Assembly (NCBI GenBank): GCA_031268655.1
Contig: JAIRWX010000074.1
Span: 1-39,357, forward strand
Origin: Helicobacteraceae bacterium
GTDB taxonomy: Bacteria > Campylobacterota > Campylobacteria > Campylobacterales > SZUA-545
Length of the DNA stretch: 39,357 nucleotides
Direction of reading: 5' to 3'
A program made the translations under genes and the position numbers. This document shows, piece after piece, positions 25,019 through 33,857 of the stretch; positions within the stretch are counted from its first letter, which is position 1, and the number at the start of each line of letters is the position of its first letter. The notes beneath the pieces are model-generated. The model did no database searches and was not told the DNA's origin. It was given only the letters and a program-made list of their open reading frames with translations.

Positions 25019-26152
25019 ATGCGCTTTAAGCTAGACGCGGTTTGCAAAAACGCGCGCGCCGCGACGATCGAATGCGGCGGCGGGGAGATTCATACGCCCG
25101 TTTTTATGCCCGTAGGCACGGCGGGCGCGGTCAAATCGCTCGACGCGATCGATCTCAACGAGATTCTGCGCCCGCAAATTATCCTAGCCAACGCCTACAG
25201 CCTCTATCTGCGCCCGGGCGCGGACGCGGCGCGGCGTTTCGGAGGCTTGCGCGGCTGGACGAAATTTGACGGCTTGTTCCTCACAGACAGCGGCGGCTTT
25301 CAGGCGTTCAGTCTGAAAAGCGCGAAGGTTAGCGACGAGGGCGTACAATTTCGAAGCCACATAGACGGCTCGCCCCATTTTTTCACGCCGCAAAAAGCGA
25401 TTGAAACGCAGCGCAAACTCGGAAGCGATATTATGATGGTTTTAGACGATCTGCCCGCGTTGCCCGCCAAAGCCAAGCGGATCAAAGAATCGATCGAACG
25501 CACGGGCGCGTGGGCGCGTTTGTCGCTCGAATGTCATCGCAAAGCGCAGGAAAACGGCGAGTCGCTCGCGCAGAATATATTCGCGATCGTTCAGGGCGGC
25601 GCGGACAAGAACTTTCGCGCTCAAAGCGCCGCCGATCTTACGGCGCTCGAATACAACGGCTTTGGTTTTGACGGCTTTGCGATCGGCGGATTGAGCGTGG
25701 GCGAATCAAGCTACGATATGTACGAGACGATCGCCGCGGTCGCGCCGCTTCTGCCCGCCGACAAACCGCGCTATCTGATGGGAGTGGGAACGCCTGAAAA
25801 TCTGATCGAGGGGATCGATCGCGGCGTGGATATGTTTGACTGCGTGATGCCTACGCGCAACGCGAGAAACGGAACGCTGTTTACCAGCTTTGGCAAGATC
25901 AACATCAAGCAGTCTCGATACGCGCTCGACGCGGAGCCGATCGATTTGACTTGCGACTGCTATACCTGCCGCCGCTACTCGCGCGGCTACCTGAATCATC
26001 TGTTTCGATCGGGCGAGCTAACCTACTATCGCCTCGCCACTTTGCATAATCTGCGTTACTATTTGTCGCTTATGAGTTCCGCGCGATCGTCGATACTTAG
26101 CGGCGAGTGGGAACGGTTCAAAAATGATTTTTATGTTAAAAGAGCGCGATGA
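25019..26152 (+). CDS. tgt: Queuine/preQ1 tRNA-guanine transglycosylase
   Basis: Tgt exchanges guanine 34 for preQ1 in tRNAs with GUN anticodons. It has [13 protein letters not shown], the catalytic Asp in [16 protein letters not shown], and the zinc site [18 protein letters not shown]. The 377 residues are standard. Its ATG follows the upstream stop directly, so translation is coupled. Its stop overlaps the mqnA start by 4 nt. Confidence 0.95.
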   Translation: MRFKLDAVCKNARAATIECGGGEIHTPVFMPVGTAGAVKSLDAIDLNEILRPQIILANAYSLYLRPGADAARRFGGLRGWTKFDGLFLTDSGGFQAFSLKSAKVSDEGVQFRSHIDGSPHFFTPQKAIETQRKLGSDIMMVLDDLPALPAKAKRIKESIERTGAWARLSLECHRKAQENGESLAQNIFAIVQGGADKNFRAQSAADLTALEYNGFGFDGFAIGGLSVGESSYDMYETIAAVAPLLPADKPRYLMGVGTPENLIEGIDRGVDMFDCVMPTRNARNGTLFTSFGKINIKQSRYALDAEPIDLTCDCYTCRRYSRGYLNHLFRSGELTYYRLATLHNLRYYLSLMSSARSSILSGEWERFKNDFYVKRAR

Positions 26153-26793
26153 TTTTAGGACGAATCGACTATCTCAATCTATTGCCGTTTTATCTCTTTT
26201 TGAAGCGATACTATCCTCGCGTTTTGCAAACGAGCAACTTCAAAAAAGGTCCGCCGAGCGCGATCAACCGAATGTTCAAGCGCCGCGCAATCAACGCGGG
26301 CTTTATCTCTAGCGTCAAAAGCCGAGGGCAAAAGGGCGCGAATATCGGCGTGCTGGCGTATGGCGCGGTTACGAGCGTGCTTGTTTTGGAGGGCGAATTT
26401 CAAGCCGATAGCGAATCGGCTACCTCCAACGCGCTCGCTAGGCTGCTGAATCTTAAAGGGCGCGTGGCGATCGGAGACAAAGCGCTGAAACTTTTTGCCG
26501 ACGGCGCGAAAGCGATCGATCTCGCCTTGGCGTGGCAGGCGAAATACAAGGCGCCGTTTGTGTTCGCTAGGTTGTGCTACACAAGCGGAGATCGGTTGAT
26601 CAAACGCATGGAAAAGCGGTTTTTTCGCCGTATGACGAGGCGCGTACCGCAGTTTATCTTGCAAGATCGCGCCAAAAAAACCGCGATCGCCCCCGAAGAG
26701 ATCAGGGCTTATCTAAATAGGCTAGAATACAGAATTGATAATAAAGCCGCTAAGGCGCTTAAGAAATTTTTATTTTTGGTAAAAGATCAATGA
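26149..26793 (+). CDS. mqnA: Chorismate dehydratase MqnA family protein
   Basis: MqnA removes water from chorismate as the first step of the futalosine route to menaquinone, the route used by Campylobacterota. The N-terminus [17 protein letters not shown] matches the family start, with [13 protein letters not shown] and [17 protein letters not shown] near the end. At 214 residues it is a little shorter than many members, as is usual for the Campylobacterota version. It overlaps tgt and the next gene by ATGA. Confidence 0.82.
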   Translation: MILGRIDYLNLLPFYLFLKRYYPRVLQTSNFKKGPPSAINRMFKRRAINAGFISSVKSRGQKGANIGVLAYGAVTSVLVLEGEFQADSESATSNALARLLNLKGRVAIGDKALKLFADGAKAIDLALAWQAKYKAPFVFARLCYTSGDRLIKRMEKRFFRRMTRRVPQFILQDRAKKTAIAPEEIRAYLNRLEYRIDNKAAKALKKFLFLVKDQ

Positions 26794-27806
26794 ACATTTT
26801 ATTTGCGCTTTTCGAGCGCGAGTACAACGACGCGGTTTGGCACGCTTTGAACGTCGCTTCCGCGCTGCGACAAGACGGACACGATACGAGAATAGCTCTT
26901 GAAACTAATTCGCCCGTCGCGCGCGCGGTTAGGGACGCGAAACTGCCGATCGAGAAAATTCTCTCGCCAAACGACGGCTTTTTCGCGCGTCTGCATCAGC
27001 GAGCCACCTTTAAGGCTTTGCGAAGCCGTTTCAACGTCGATATGCTGGTCAGCTACGGCGAAACTCCGTCAGGAGCAAAGCAACTGAAAGCGGCGAGTTT
27101 TATCAACGTCGTCTGCGGCGTGGGCGAAAAGATCGCGTGGGTTAAAAGCGCCAAGCGCGTTATCGCGGCGAGCAAGGCGGTAAAAAACGATTTGATCGAG
27201 CGTTACAGCCTTAACGGCGATCGCGTTTTCGTGGTTTATGGCGGGCTTGATCCGCTTGAGCCTTCCGTTCGCGCCAAGCGTCGCGCCGAAGCTCGCGCCC
27301 GACTCGAGTTAAGCGACGAGAACGTGCTGATCGGCATTCTGGGCGATCCCGACGAGGACGGCGGACATAGATTGCTTGTCGAGGCGCTTACCAGCCGCTA
27401 TCATAAAAATCTCAAGTTGATCGCCTTTACCGACGACGACTCGCAAATAGAGCCGTTTAGGCGGTTGTGCCGTAAGTACAATATAGCCAGCGTCGCGCTT
27501 GCCGAAACGATCGAGCGAGACGATCTCTTTGCGCTGTGCGCTTTAGACGTGGGCGTGATCGCTTCGCCGAAACCGAACGGAACCGCGAACAAAGCGATCG
27601 CGTTGATCGCCGCGGGCGTAAGCGTGGTGGCTACGACGATCAGCGCCGACGGCGAGCTTGCCAACGCGAAAAACCGCTTCGACGAGCCTTATCCCTCCGC
27701 GCTGCTGGACGCGATTATCGCGCACGTGGAGAACGATAAACGTTTCGATCGCGCCTCGCTATATGCCGCTTGGCGAGCCGCGACCATAAATACGCGCGCG
27801 AAATAG
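26790..27806 (+). CDS. Glycosyltransferase, GT4-like
   Basis: The 338-residue protein has two Rossmann-like halves typical of GT-B enzymes. An N-terminal FALFEREYNDAVWHALNVASAL is followed by VKSAKRVIAASKAVKNDLIER, then VVYGGLDP and DVGVIASPKPNGTANKAIAL in the nucleotide-sugar binding half. The acceptor and donor are unknown; envelope glycan synthesis is likely. It overlaps mqnA by 4 nt. Confidence 0.8.
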   Translation: MNILFALFEREYNDAVWHALNVASALRQDGHDTRIALETNSPVARAVRDAKLPIEKILSPNDGFFARLHQRATFKALRSRFNVDMLVSYGETPSGAKQLKAASFINVVCGVGEKIAWVKSAKRVIAASKAVKNDLIERYSLNGDRVFVVYGGLDPLEPSVRAKRRAEARARLELSDENVLIGILGDPDEDGGHRLLVEALTSRYHKNLKLIAFTDDDSQIEPFRRLCRKYNIASVALAETIERDDLFALCALDVGVIASPKPNGTANKAIALIAAGVSVVATTISADGELANAKNRFDEPYPSALLDAIIAHVENDKRFDRASLYAAWRAATINTRAK

Positions 27807-27830
27807 CGCATCGTTTCGGCGCTTGCGCGA

Positions 27831-27836
27831 TACAAT
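27831..27836 (+). promoter_or_regulatory. Likely -10 element for the SPOR gene
   Basis: GATACAAT lies just upstream of AAAGGAG and ATG 27854 in the short gap after the glycosyltransferase gene. No -35 is visible. Confidence 0.4.
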
Positions 27837-27853
27837 TTTGCAAAGGAGTTTAG

Positions 27854-28348
27854 ATGCCTCGTTTGCTTGGTTTGGCGATATGCGCCGTTTGTCTGTCGTT
27901 TGCCGACAATTTCATAGAATCAAAGGCTTGGGTTCAGGAGGACTCGCTGCTAATCGATCAGGGTTTTCCCGTCGAAGAGAGCGTTGCGAAGCCGCCGCTT
28001 ACCATGCCAAAAACGCCCTTGCCCTCTATAGAGCCGATCTTACAAAACGAAACGGGTCGCGTAGCGCCGCCGCGAGAGCCGAACTTTCAGATCGAAGAAA
28101 AAAGCGCGCAAGGCGAGACGTCGCCCGCGTTTTGGGTGCAGATCGGGGCTTTTGCAAACGCGCAAAGCGCGATCGATCTCGGCGCTATATTGACCGCCCA
28201 AGGCTACAACGTCGAGGTGTTCGCAAAAGATCTTAGCCGCGTGGTCATCGGTCCCTATGCGTCGGTAAACGAAGCCGAAGATTCTTTGCGCCAAGTAAAA
28301 GCGAGCGAGCCGGACGCATTTATCACGACAACCGAGCGTCTCAAGTAG
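27854..28348 (+). CDS. Secreted SPOR-domain protein
   Basis: A signal peptide (RLLGLAICAVCLSFA) is followed by a Pro/Glu-rich linker and a C-terminal SPOR domain (FWVQIGAFANAQSAIDLGAI, YNVEVFAKDLSRVVIGPYAS). SPOR domains bind peptidoglycan lacking stem peptides, often at the division septum. The 164-residue length and strong AAAGGAG support the start. It lies 3 nt before the DUF1266 gene. Confidence 0.88.
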   Translation: MPRLLGLAICAVCLSFADNFIESKAWVQEDSLLIDQGFPVEESVAKPPLTMPKTPLPSIEPILQNETGRVAPPREPNFQIEEKSAQGETSPAFWVQIGAFANAQSAIDLGAILTAQGYNVEVFAKDLSRVVIGPYASVNEAEDSLRQVKASEPDAFITTTERLK

Positions 28349-28351
28349 CCG

Positions 28352-29131
28352 ATGAGCTTAGATTTGTTTCTTTACTGCATTGTCGCGAGCGCGAGCGCGT
28401 ATCTTTGCGTAAATCCAAACGTTAGGCGGTTTGTCAAGCGCATAGCGCGCCAAGAGTTCAGAAAAAATCCAAACGCGCCGCAAATCAATCCCGATCGGTT
28501 AAGAGCTTTGTCGCTCGGGTTGATCTGTTGCGAGGAGATCGGCGCGTTTGCGGACAGCTTGGCGACGGGTTTAAGCGCCAATCGAATTGAGTTGGAGCTA
28601 AAAAAATGGGGCGTTAGCGATAAAGCGGGCGCGATCGCAACGCTTAACTGGCTGATAAAAAGCGGCGATCGCGCCTCTTTTGACGATATTTTGTCGTTCG
28701 CGCTCAAGTATTCCAATAAACGCGAGCGAAGAGAAGCCCTCCGAGCGCGATACAAAGAGAACGCGCCGCCATTTATAGACTGCGTCGATCGTCTTGCGAA
28801 GGCGATCGCGAACAAACGCAAACATTCCGTATTGCCAATCGGCGAAATATCTCTGAAAAGAGGGATTTTAGCGTGGGACGCGGGCAGACTGATCGCCTTG
28901 ACGCGCATATCGTATGAACAAGGCTATATAGAGGAAGAGACCGCTTGGGCGATTATCGACAACGCGTACGACGCGACGATCGCGCGTTACGACGATTGGC
29001 GCGAGTTTGCCAACGGCTATTTAACGGGCGCGGCTATGGCTGTTGGTTTAGCGAGGCTGAACGCGTCCTATTCGATCGCAAAAAGCGCGCTTAACGGCGG
29101 CGAATGGAGCGTTACGCCGCTCAAACGATAA
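28352..29131 (+). CDS. DUF1266 family protein
   Basis: One N-terminal hydrophobic segment (LDLFLYCIVASASAYLCV) is followed by a helical domain. The C-terminal 90 residues carry the DUF1266 pattern: GILAWDAGRLIALTRISYEQGYIEEETAW then YDDWREFANGYLTGAAMA. The family's function is unknown. It starts 3 nt after the SPOR gene, so it may act with it at the envelope. Confidence 0.72.
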   Translation: MSLDLFLYCIVASASAYLCVNPNVRRFVKRIARQEFRKNPNAPQINPDRLRALSLGLICCEEIGAFADSLATGLSANRIELELKKWGVSDKAGAIATLNWLIKSGDRASFDDILSFALKYSNKRERREALRARYKENAPPFIDCVDRLAKAIANKRKHSVLPIGEISLKRGILAWDAGRLIALTRISYEQGYIEEETAWAIIDNAYDATIARYDDWREFANGYLTGAAMAVGLARLNASYSIAKSALNGGEWSVTPLKR

Positions 29132-29203
29132 CCGAGAAGATCGCCGACGCGACAGAACCTTTTCGCCATACGCGCAAAGCTGACGATCAAACTGCGCTTT
29201 TGC

Positions 29204-29209
29204 TAAGAT
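29204..29209 (+). promoter_or_regulatory. Likely -10 element for thiG
   Basis: GCTAAGAT lies about 22 nt before the thiG ATG, with TAAGGAG between them as the ribosome binding site. Confidence 0.4.
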
Positions 29210-29231
29210 CGCCGTATATTTAAGGAGTGTT

Positions 29232-30011
29232 ATGAATACGCTTATCATCGGTACATCGACCTTCAAAAGCCGTCTGATCATAGGCAGCGGCAAATACAAG
29301 GATTTCCAAACCACCCGCGAGGCGGCGATCGCAAGCGGCGCGGGACTGATTACCGTCGCGGTTCGGCGCGTTAATATCGTTAATCAAAACGAAGAAAACC
29401 TGCTTGATTATTTCAAAGACTTAGATATAAAACTACTGCCAAACAGCGCCGGTTGCGCGAGCGCCGACGAAGCGGTCTCCACCTTTCGTTTAACGCGCGA
29501 GGCGACGGGCATAAATCTCGTCAAATTAGAGGTGATCGGCGATATGGCGAAAACCTTGTATCCCGACGCGATTGAGACGTTAACGGCGTGCGAAATTCTC
29601 GCCAAAGACGGTTTTCAGACGATGGTCTATACGACAGACGATCCGATTATGGCAAAGCGGCTCGAAAACGTCGGCGCGGCGGCTGTGATGCCGCTTGCGA
29701 GCGCGATCGGCAGCGCTCAGGGGATACAAAACCGCTTCAATGTGATATTTGTCAAAGAAGCGGTGCGAGTTCCCGTTATTGTGGACGCGGGCGTCGGGTG
29801 CGCGTCCGACGCGGCGATAGCGATGGAGCTCGGCGCGGACGGCGTGCTGACAAATACGGCGATCGCGTTGGCGCAAAATCCGGTTTTAATGGCGCGGGCG
29901 ATGAAAAACGCCGTGATAGCGGGACGGCAGAGCTATCTCGCGGGACGAACCGCAAAGAAAATGTATGCCTCCGCTTCGTCGCCAAGCGAGGGGATCGCTT
30001 CGCTCTCTTAA
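29232..30011 (+). CDS. thiG: Thiazole synthase ThiG
   Basis: ThiG forms the thiazole ring of thiamine from DXP, dehydroglycine and ThiS-thiocarboxylate. It has RLIIGSGKY at the start, [12 protein letters not shown], the Schiff-base lysine in [10 protein letters not shown], and [27 protein letters not shown]. The 259 residues match the family. Unlike most genomes, no thiS, thiF or thiH is adjacent. It has its own -10 and TAAGGAG. Confidence 0.95.
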   Translation: MNTLIIGTSTFKSRLIIGSGKYKDFQTTREAAIASGAGLITVAVRRVNIVNQNEENLLDYFKDLDIKLLPNSAGCASADEAVSTFRLTREATGINLVKLEVIGDMAKTLYPDAIETLTACEILAKDGFQTMVYTTDDPIMAKRLENVGAAAVMPLASAIGSAQGIQNRFNVIFVKEAVRVPVIVDAGVGCASDAAIAMELGADGVLTNTAIALAQNPVLMARAMKNAVIAGRQSYLAGRTAKKMYASASSPSEGIASLS

Positions 30012-30175
30012 GCGCTTTTGCTTCTTCTTCGTTTGAAAACGCTCGAAGCGCCGAACAAGCGGGTTTTACCAAACGAGAGCGCAATGTCGAGCGATTTTCT
30101 TAAAGCCTGTCCGTATTCGGACCTATACTTTGGATTATCGGGGCGCTTGCCGATCGGTTTGAACCGTATTTTATC
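30012..30175. other. Gap between thiG and the orphan small ORF
   Basis: No gene is visible. There is a small hairpin GTCCG-TATT-CGGAC (30109-30122) followed directly by TATACT (30124-30129), which could be a promoter for the small ORF. Frames on both strands cross the region without family resemblance. Confidence 0.35.
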
Positions 30176-30418
30176 TTGCAAGCGGGCGCGGAGAACGCGA
30201 TACGGCTTCACGCCGCTAAAGGTTTAGGACCGAGCTCTATCGCGCGGAAATTTAACGAGCTAGGCGTTCTCAACGCCAACCGTGATAGATGGCAAGCGGA
30301 CGAAATAGCAAAAATAGCCTTCACTTCGCTTAAAACTACGACAGAGGAGGCTGCGGACGAGGAACTAGACCCGCGGGGGTCTTATTTCGATAGATTACAC
30401 GGGAAGGAGGGCGGCTGA
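30176..30418 (+). CDS. Orphan small protein with recombinase-like helical segment
   Basis: The 80-residue frame (TTG start; it stays open about 24 codons further upstream) contains GLGPSSIARKFNELGVLNAN followed by DRWQADEIAKIAF. The pattern resembles the 'IA..LN..G......W....I..I' helices in serine recombinases and in phage DNA-binding proteins, but it is too short to assign. The C-terminal half is acidic. No good Shine-Dalgarno is visible. A strong hairpin directly after the stop suggests a real transcript. It may be a remnant of mobile DNA. Confidence 0.4.
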   Translation: MQAGAENAIRLHAAKGLGPSSIARKFNELGVLNANRDRWQADEIAKIAFTSLKTTTEEAADEELDPRGSYFDRLHGKEGG

Positions 30419-30429
30419 TTTTACGAAGC

Positions 30430-30457
30430 GCCCCGCAATCGTCGGCGGTCGCGGGGC
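30430..30457 (+). terminator. Hairpin after the orphan ORF
   Basis: GCCCCGC (30430-30436) is repeated inverted as GCGGGGC (30451-30457) with a 14-nt loop, 11 nt after the stop codon. It is followed by TT only, so it is a strong hairpin with a weak U tail. Confidence 0.55.
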
Positions 30458-30740
30458 TTGACATATACGTCTGAAATCGCTAACGCGCGCTTGAAACTTT
30501 GGCGGCTTTGGCTTTTGCGACCGCTGTTAAACGCTTTTAATACGGCGCTTAACAGGCTTTTACGACGTTTCAAATTTCCGCGCAGAGTGCTTCGCAATCG
30601 TCCGATTTGGGCGAAATGTAGCGCAGCGATCCCTAAAATATCCCGCGATCGGCGCAAATCGCGCAATTTCACCCAGCTTCACGCGCGCCTCACGTTTGGA
30701 TCGTAATGTAGCCCCGCACATTTATTTAAGGAGTTCATTT
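30458..30740 (+). other. Gene-poor stretch before the LTxxQ protein
   Basis: A plus-strand frame from TTG 30458 and a minus-strand frame cover this stretch, but both are Arg/Leu-rich without family resemblance and I take them as chance. TAATGT at 30704-30709 may be the -10 for the next gene, and TAAGGAG at 30727-30733 is its ribosome binding site. Confidence 0.4.
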
Positions 30741-31178
30741 ATGAAACGGATTTTTTTGTGCGCCGCAATTTTGGCGGCGCTTTCAGTTGCGGGTTTCGCG
30801 AATTGGCAGCGCGATCACTCTTTTTTCGACGATAAATCGCTGAATTTAAGCGAGGCGCAAAAAGAAAAGTTGCAGACTCTACGATCGACTTGCGCGGAAT
30901 CGCCCAAGAATGTCGATCGATCGGGCGCAAAGAGCGATTTTGCCGACGCTTTCAAAGCGGAAAATTTTGATCGCGCCGCGTTTTTAGCCGCCGCGACCGC
31001 TAACGCGACGAAACATGCGGAGGAACGCGCGAACTTTTTAGCCGAGTTGCACGCGGTTTTCACGCCGGAGCAGCGCGAGGTTTTTGCGCAGAATTTGGAT
31101 CAACGAGGCGATCGGCGCGACGGCTTTGGCTTTTGCGGTACTCATAAATCGCGCGGCGTAAGCGGCGATCAAAAATAG
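30741..31178 (+). CDS. Periplasmic Spy/CpxP-like LTxxQ protein
   Basis: A signal peptide (RIFLCAAILAALSVAGFA) precedes a helical domain with two LTxxQ-type motifs, LNLSEAQKEKLQTLR and FTPEQREVFAQNL. This is the pattern of Spy/CpxP periplasmic chaperones and metal-resistance relatives. The total is 145 residues. ATG 30741 follows TAAGGAG; the track start at 30696 would add a non-signal extension. The C-terminus contains Cys and His (FGFCGTHKSRG), which could bind metal. Confidence 0.75.
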   Translation: MKRIFLCAAILAALSVAGFANWQRDHSFFDDKSLNLSEAQKEKLQTLRSTCAESPKNVDRSGAKSDFADAFKAENFDRAAFLAAATANATKHAEERANFLAELHAVFTPEQREVFAQNLDQRGDRRDGFGFCGTHKSRGVSGDQK

Positions 31179-31297
31179 CGATGGCGCTTTGCGATCGGCG
31201 CGAATACAAGCGTTGATCAGGCGCGAAAAGCGATGAAGCGCAAAAGCTAAACGGCGGCGTTTGATCGCGCGGCGTTTTGGCGAAATCTCGCGTCCTA

Positions 31298-31323
31298 AAA
31301 TTTATACGGGAAATTTATACGGG
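31298..31323 (+). repeat. Tandem 13-bp duplication
   Basis: AAATTTATACGGG occurs twice back to back in the gap before the YceI gene. It is probably a recent slip duplication, though it could also be a tandem operator. Confidence 0.7.
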
Positions 31324-31380
31324 CGACGACGCTTGTCGTTTCCCGTCGCTTTTGACTTGCGCCTGTCCGCAGGAAAACTT

Positions 31381-31389
31381 TGGTAAAAT
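31381..31389 (+). promoter_or_regulatory. Extended -10 for the YceI gene
   Basis: TGGTAAAAT (extended -10 type) lies about 35 nt before the ATG, followed by TAAGGAG as the ribosome binding site. TTGACT lies 26 nt upstream of the -10, too far to serve as a standard -35. Confidence 0.5.
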
Positions 31390-31424
31390 ACAGCTTTGAA
31401 AAAAAATTAGTTTAAGGAGTTAAG

Positions 31425-31958
31425 ATGAAATCAATTAGAGCGCTGTTTGTTATAGGGCTATTGACGGGTTCGCTTTTTGCGGCGGATTACGCTTTTGCGC
31501 CGACAAGAGGCGGAGTCGAGTTTACGGTCAACCATCGCCTGCTGGGCGCGGTGAACGGCAGATTCGACAAATTTGACGGGACGATCGTTATCGACGCGGG
31601 CGCGGTCAAGGCGCTGAACGGAAGCGCGGATGTCGCGTCGATCAACACCGATAACGTTAAACGCGACGAGCATCTGAAAAACGGCGATTTTTTTGACGAG
31701 CCGAAATTTCCCAAAATTTCGTTCGTCTCAAAATCGGCGAGTGGCGACGAGCTGACGGGCGATCTGACTATCCGCGATATAACAAAGCCCGTAACTTTTA
31801 AGGTCAAACGCGATCTCGAAAGCGGTAAAACGGGCGATATATATTCGCTGACGGGACAGATCAAGCGCAGTGATTTTCAGATCGGCGATTCGATTACGAC
31901 CAACGCGCAAATCAGCGACGACGTAGTCGTCAAACTGCAAATCAGACCCGCTATTTAA
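31425..31958 (+). CDS. YceI family periplasmic lipid-binding protein
   Basis: A signal peptide (SIRALFVIGLLTGSLFA) is followed by the YceI lipocalin-like barrel: GGVEFTVNHRLLGAVNGRF, DEHLKNGDFFDEPKFPKISF, LTIRDITKPVTF and FQIGDSITTNAQISDDVVVKL. Related proteins bind polyisoprenoids in the periplasm. The 177-residue length is normal. It is a single gene with its own promoter and a downstream hairpin. Confidence 0.93.
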   Translation: MKSIRALFVIGLLTGSLFAADYAFAPTRGGVEFTVNHRLLGAVNGRFDKFDGTIVIDAGAVKALNGSADVASINTDNVKRDEHLKNGDFFDEPKFPKISFVSKSASGDELTGDLTIRDITKPVTFKVKRDLESGKTGDIYSLTGQIKRSDFQIGDSITTNAQISDDVVVKLQIRPAI

Positions 31959-31969
31959 GCGTTAAACGC

Positions 31970-31989
31970 CCCGCCGCGATCGCGGCGGG
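31970..31989. terminator. Perfect 20-bp palindrome after the YceI gene
   Basis: CCCGCCGCGATCGCGGCGGG is a perfect palindrome 11 nt past the stop, and its centre is the GCGATCGC octamer. It would fold into a strong hairpin on either strand. No T run follows. Confidence 0.55.
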
Positions 31990-32234
31990 AGAAGCGACGA
32001 CAAACGCGACTCGCAAAATATCTTTGCTTTGTTTGACGCGGCGCTGCAAATTAGTATTTGCCTCGCCGATATCCTATCGAAAGAAAACCCTAAAGCGTAA
32101 TGCGATAAACCCCGAGCTTCATTCCAAGATATTCGGTTTCTCAAGTTTGTGTCCGCGCGCAACGCCGCTTCTTGCTACGACATTTCCTTGCATACTTTCA
32201 GTTTAACGGATAATTTCAAAGGTAAAAATCATAG

Positions 32235-33857
32235 CTAAGACCTTACGCCGCCAAAGGATTGCGAGCCGTCGATCAACGCGATCGGCGCCGCGCCCGCCGC
32301 TGATTTGTCGCCGCCAAGCGCGTAGGTAGGGTAAGCGATAACGATGCCGTCGGCGGCGTTAAACGCCTCGACTATCTCGGCGCTGATCGCGCTTCGCAAA
32401 GATAGCGTGGAGTATGAGTTGGTCAGATACCATACGCTGACCTTAACCCCGTACGGGCAGACAAAAGTAAACGCGCGCGGCTCGACGCCGACAGCGCGAA
32501 GGTTAAAGCGCGTTCGTAAATTGTTGTAGTGTTTACGGGTCTGATCGGCATAGCCTATGGCGTGTTTCGCGGCGATCTCTTTCGCGATTTTCCGCGCCTT
32601 TTTGTGATTGGAGTCAAACGTAACGACGATGTCGACCCCGTCCCAAACCGTCTGCATTTCGCCGTAGGTGTAGTTTTGAATGATATTGGTAAAGACGTAG
32701 TTGTTTGGGATATGGATAATTCGTCCCGCCCTGCGGTTTTGATCGTAGGTGGCGAGCGTTATGTCCTCAAAAAGCATTATGCGCGTCAAACCTATCTCTA
32801 AAATATCCCCGACAACCGTATCTCCGTCGCGCACGATGCGAACGCGATCGCCGATATGCGCCGAGCCGCCAATCACGATTACAAGCCAGCCGAGCAGGCT
32901 GGTAAACCAATCTTTCATGGCGATTGCGATACCCGCCGATATAAAACCAAGCAGAGTAACGAAATAGACGATGTTGTTTATGTAGTTGAACAGTAGTATC
33001 AACACCACCAGAATAAACGAGGCAATATTGGTTGCGCGATTGATGCTAAAGACCCGATTCGCGTCCGATACGGTTCGCTTTGCCACCAGCTTCAGCAAAA
33101 ATCCCAGAGCTATAAGCGTCGCCACGGCTATAGCAATCAAGATCAGCTTGGAGACCTCCTCCTCGATCTGCGCTCTTATCTGCGCCTCGCTCGCGCTAAA
33201 ACGTTTTTCCTGAACGCTAAGCGCGGTCGCCAGCACCTCTTCAATGTTGTTCAGCGAGGCAAGCAACGCGATTGCCTCGGCGTATTTGGCGACGGCGCTC
33301 GGCAGTTTCAACTGCGCCAAAAGCGCGTTTTGCCGCTCCAGCAGCGTCTGACGCTCTCGCTCGATTGCGATCGTGGCGCGAAGCGACGTCAATCTGGATC
33401 GCTGTTCGTCGAGCGTACGCGAGCTATCGCGGATATAGGCAAGACCGCTTATGATCGCAAACGGGTTTTTCACCTCTGGCGCGTCGGGAATCGGCTCGAT
33501 CTTGGAAGCCGCATCGTACGGCGAAACGCCGACGCTTTCGCTAAGCAGCTCAAGACGTATCCGCAAAGTTTTTGCGCGTTCTTCAAGCAATTCGCGTCGC
33601 TGTTTAGACGGCGCGTCGCGTTTGTTCGCAAGCTGTTTAATCTCCGCGTCTATCTGCGCCTGCTCGGTTTGCAGAGATAAAAAATCGCGCTGATCGACAA
33701 ACCGCTTGATCCATATATTGTTGTCTAAATCCAGCCTCTCGTCAATTTTCGCAATCTGCGCCGTTAGCTCGTCCAGTTGCGTTTGCGTTATTTCATCGGC
33801 GTTAGCAAAGCAAAGCGCGATCGCGGCGATAAGAACGACAACGCGAGTCGGACTCAT
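32235..33857 (-). CDS. MscS-family mechanosensitive channel
   Basis: The 540-residue protein has a signal peptide (TRVVVLIAAIALCFANA), then a periplasmic coiled-coil region to about residue 230, several membrane helices (LILIAIAVATLIALGFLLKL, NIASFILVVLILLFNYI), and the MscS pore and beta domain (IAIAMKDWFTSLLGWLVIVI, GDRVRIVRDGD, HIPNNYVFTNIIQNYT). It probably releases solutes under osmotic downshock. The start overlaps the aroB stop by 4 nt, an arrangement also seen in Campylobacter. Confidence 0.9.
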   Translation of the reverse strand: MSPTRVVVLIAAIALCFANADEITQTQLDELTAQIAKIDERLDLDNNIWIKRFVDQRDFLSLQTEQAQIDAEIKQLANKRDAPSKQRRELLEERAKTLRIRLELLSESVGVSPYDAASKIEPIPDAPEVKNPFAIISGLAYIRDSSRTLDEQRSRLTSLRATIAIERERQTLLERQNALLAQLKLPSAVAKYAEAIALLASLNNIEEVLATALSVQEKRFSASEAQIRAQIEEEVSKLILIAIAVATLIALGFLLKLVAKRTVSDANRVFSINRATNIASFILVVLILLFNYINNIVYFVTLLGFISAGIAIAMKDWFTSLLGWLVIVIGGSAHIGDRVRIVRDGDTVVGDILEIGLTRIMLFEDITLATYDQNRRAGRIIHIPNNYVFTNIIQNYTYGEMQTVWDGVDIVVTFDSNHKKARKIAKEIAAKHAIGYADQTRKHYNNLRTRFNLRAVGVEPRAFTFVCPYGVKVSVWYLTNSYSTLSLRSAISAEIVEAFNAADGIVIAYPTYALGGDKSAAGAAPIALIDGSQSFGGVRS

